Assembly: GCF_003339815.1 (NCBI RefSeq)
Contig: NZ_PPTT01000004.1
Coordinates: 124,001 to 188,000, forward strand
Direction of reading: 5' to 3'
From: Eggerthella sinensis
Lineage (GTDB): Bacteria > Actinomycetota > Coriobacteriia > Coriobacteriales > Eggerthellaceae
DNA: 64,000 nucleotides
Below the pieces are notes generated by a model. The model was not told the origin of the DNA, ran no database searches, and worked only from the letters and a program-made list of their open reading frames with translations. Of the stretch, positions 62,494-64,000 are shown piece by piece (the first letter of the stretch is position 1; every line of letters starts with the position of its first letter). Made by a program: the position numbers and the translations under genes.

Positions 62494-62617
62494 GCCCCAA
62501 TTTGAAAAAGTTTTTCCTTCCCCTTTGCGTGCGGGCGCGATCGAGCGACCAGGGAATCTCGCGCCGCGCGCAAGGGGGCATCCTCCCCCATGCAGGTTCT
62601 GTGGCGAAGGAAACATT

Positions 62618-62646
62618 TTGGTGCATAATTTTTAATCAGTGATAAA
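62618..62646 (+). promoter_or_regulatory. Promoter of the MarR-ABC operon
   Basis: TTGGTG (62618-62623), a 17-base spacer and GATAAA (62641-62646). An alternative -10, CATAAT, lies at 62624-62629 but lacks a -35. The operator dyad follows directly. Confidence 0.5.
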
Positions 62647-62647
62647 G

Positions 62648-62660
62648 TTTAGCAGCTAAA
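62648..62660. promoter_or_regulatory. Operator dyad, likely MarR site
   Basis: TTTAGC-A-GCTAAA, a perfect 6-bp dyad one base after the -10 hexamer and 37 bases before the MarR start. The position suits autorepression by blocking polymerase. Confidence 0.55.
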
Positions 62661-62697
62661 TTGTAGCAAGACCGAAACGAAGACGAAGAAGGGTGCG

Positions 62698-63189
62698 ATG
62701 ACAGATCCGTTTTTCGAAACGAAACGCGAACTGTACGAGCTCATGCAGCGCATGAAGCACGGCCAGATTTCGCCGCCGACGCCTGCGGGCGTCACGCCCA
62801 CCGAGGCGCGCACGATGATGGTCATCGGCGCCTTCGATCGCGCGGACGGCGACGTCAGGCCGGGGCGTGTGGCCGAGATGATGCACACCACGCCCAGCGC
62901 GCAGTCGCAAACGTTCAAGTCGCTCGAGGAGAAGGGCCTCATCGAGCGCCATCGAGCGAGCAACGACTACCGGGCCGTGTCGGTGAGCCTCACCGAGGAG
63001 GGCGCGCGTTTCGCCGCCGAGGGCAGGCGCCTGCACGACGAGCACATGGACAACGTGCTGGCCTACGTCGGCGTCGAAGACATGCAGCACCTCGTGCGCA
63101 TCCTGCGCAAGGTCGTCGAGTTCCATGAGCGCGATGCCGACGGCACGCGCAAGAGCAAACCAGAAGGAGGCGATACCCCGTGCGCATAA
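62698..63189 (+). CDS. MarR-family transcriptional regulator
   Basis: 163 residues with a winged helix-turn-helix: TPTEARTMMVIGAF, RVAEMMHTTPSAQSQTFKSL, EEKGLIERHRASNDYRAVSV. The dimer helices lie at both ends. MarR repressors usually respond to toxic small molecules and control an adjacent efflux pump, which fits the ABC exporter that starts inside its 3' end (10-base overlap). GAAGGGTGCG precedes the ATG. Confidence 0.9.
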   Translation: MTDPFFETKRELYELMQRMKHGQISPPTPAGVTPTEARTMMVIGAFDRADGDVRPGRVAEMMHTTPSAQSQTFKSLEEKGLIERHRASNDYRAVSVSLTEEGARFAAEGRRLHDEHMDNVLAYVGVEDMQHLVRILRKVVEFHERDADGTRKSKPEGGDTPCA

Positions 63190-64000
63190 TACGCTACCTC
63201 AAGAACTGCAAGATCGCGGTCGTGCTCATCGTGTGCCTGCTCATCGTGCAGGCGTTCACCGATTTGGCGCTGCCGAACTACACGTCGCAGATCGTCGACG
63301 TGGGCATTCAGCAGTCGGGCGTCGAGCACGCCGCCACCGACGAGATGACGGCCAAGACCCACGACGAGATCGCCATGATGCTGCCCGAGAACGACGAGCA
63401 GACGTTCCGCGACGCCTACACCGAAAGCGACAGCGGCACGTACACGCTGAACGACCAGGGCAAGAAGGAGCAGGAGGAGCTCGATCGCATGGTGGCGATG
63501 CCGCTCGTGGCCATCCACTATGCCAGCCAGATCCCCGACCTCGACCTCGATCAGGTGATGCAGGCCTACCAGGCCGGCGCCGTGCAGAAGCAGGACATCC
63601 TCGACATGCTCGACAAGGCCAAGGAGCAGATGGGCGACATGAGCGACTCCATCGTCGATCAGCAGGCCATCGCCGCCGCCAAGGCCGAGTACGAGTCGCT
63701 CGGCTACAACCTGTCCGACCTGCAGATGAAGTACCTCATCCGCATCGGCCTCATGATGCTCGGCCTCGCCGCGCTCGGCATGGTGGCCGCGGTGCTCGTG
63801 GGCTTCATCGCCTCGCGCACGGCCGCGAAGGTGGGCGCCACGCTGCGCGCGAAGCTGTTCCGCCAGGTGGTGTCGTTCTCCGACGCCGAGGTGCAAAGCT
63901 TCTCGGCGGCCTCGCTCATCACGCGCGGCACGAACGACATCCAGCTCATCCAGATGGTCACCGTCATGCTGCTGCGCATGGTGCTCTACGCTCCCATCCT
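63180..64000 (+). CDS. ABC-type multidrug exporter, permease-ATPase half (cut by window end)
   Basis: Partial: 273 codons visible, no stop before the edge. GTG start at 63180 with AGAAGGAGG 9 bases upstream. It begins RIIRYLKNCKIAVVLIVCLL (TM1) and DLALPNYTSQIVDVGI, the N-terminus of the exporter ABC membrane domain. A long outer loop of about 145 residues, rich in Asp, Glu, Gln and Met, separates TM1 from TM2 (about 183-204), longer than the few residues typical of the fold. GATLRAKLFRQVVSFSDAEV and SLITRGTNDIQLIQ follow. The ATPase domain lies outside the window. It is probably one half of a heterodimer. Confidence 0.88.
   Translation, partial: MRIIRYLKNCKIAVVLIVCLLIVQAFTDLALPNYTSQIVDVGIQQSGVEHAATDEMTAKTHDEIAMMLPENDEQTFRDAYTESDSGTYTLNDQGKKEQEELDRMVAMPLVAIHYASQIPDLDLDQVMQAYQAGAVQKQDILDMLDKAKEQMGDMSDSIVDQQAIAAAKAEYESLGYNLSDLQMKYLIRIGLMMLGLAALGMVAAVLVGFIASRTAAKVGATLRAKLFRQVVSFSDAEVQSFSAASLITRGTNDIQLIQMVTVMLLRMVLYAPI

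Overview
The window is high-GC chromosomal DNA from an anaerobic actinobacterium. The best fit is class Coriobacteriia, family Eggerthellaceae (Eggerthella or a close relative). The signs are: Tat-exported fumarate-reductase-type flavoproteins paired with membrane-embedded LuxR-type regulators, a cytosolic four-subunit [NiFe] hydrogenase, an anaerobic GlpA-like dehydrogenase, AddAB in place of RecBCD, and uniformly GC-rich third codon positions. The genus is inferred from gene content, not from a search. No prophage, insertion sequence, CRISPR array or rRNA operon is visible. A perfect parS site at 62287-62302 suggests that this end of the window lies in the origin-proximal half of the chromosome.

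Layout. 1-1665: a stand-alone TrpB2-type tryptophan synthase beta chain behind a Trp-Trp-Trp leader peptide and attenuator. 1704-4775: a FetA/FetB-like metal ABC exporter and two anchored membrane proteins of unknown function. 4855-7941: a promoter, dhaL, dhaK, a class II aldolase, a small VOC-fold protein and a terminator, forming a triose/ketose operon. 7966-14214: two divergent flavoprotein/LuxR pairs arranged back to back. 14238-16497: small genes, then infC-rpmI-rplT with a leader attenuator and an AUA start codon. 16520-20610: a NifX-like protein, a fused GlpA-plus-oxidoreductase protein and its DUF1667 partner. 20611-27266: an inverted-repeat element, a DEAD-box helicase, a GT28 glycolipid glycosyltransferase, two inverted EamA paralogues, tRNA-Glu and a LysR regulator. 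27317-33753: addB-addA.

33717-37578: a GT2 glycosyltransferase, a hybrid histidine kinase and a GtrA protein, probably for envelope glycan work. 37582-42757: dcd, an rRNA methyltransferase, tRNA-Arg, a cyclophilin, a TPR membrane protein and ndk. 42844-46888: a four-gene NAD(P)-linked [NiFe] hydrogenase operon. 46936-50828: a third LuxR/flavoprotein pair flanked by GC-rich palindromic repeats. 50968-60619: the cell-shape operon mreB-mreC-mreD-mrdA-rodA, followed by a DUF697 protein and two radical-SAM-family genes. 60616-64000: a DUF1254 protein, two tandem tRNA-Asp genes with parS between them, and a MarR regulator in front of an ABC exporter cut by the window end.

How it fits together (inference). 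The cell can take electrons from H2 through the hydrogenase and from glycerol-3-phosphate through the GlpA fusion. It can pass electrons outward to organic acceptors at exported flavoproteins, each with its own membrane-bound LuxR-type candidate sensor. These three modules are the most interesting content. Their substrates cannot be read from the sequence.
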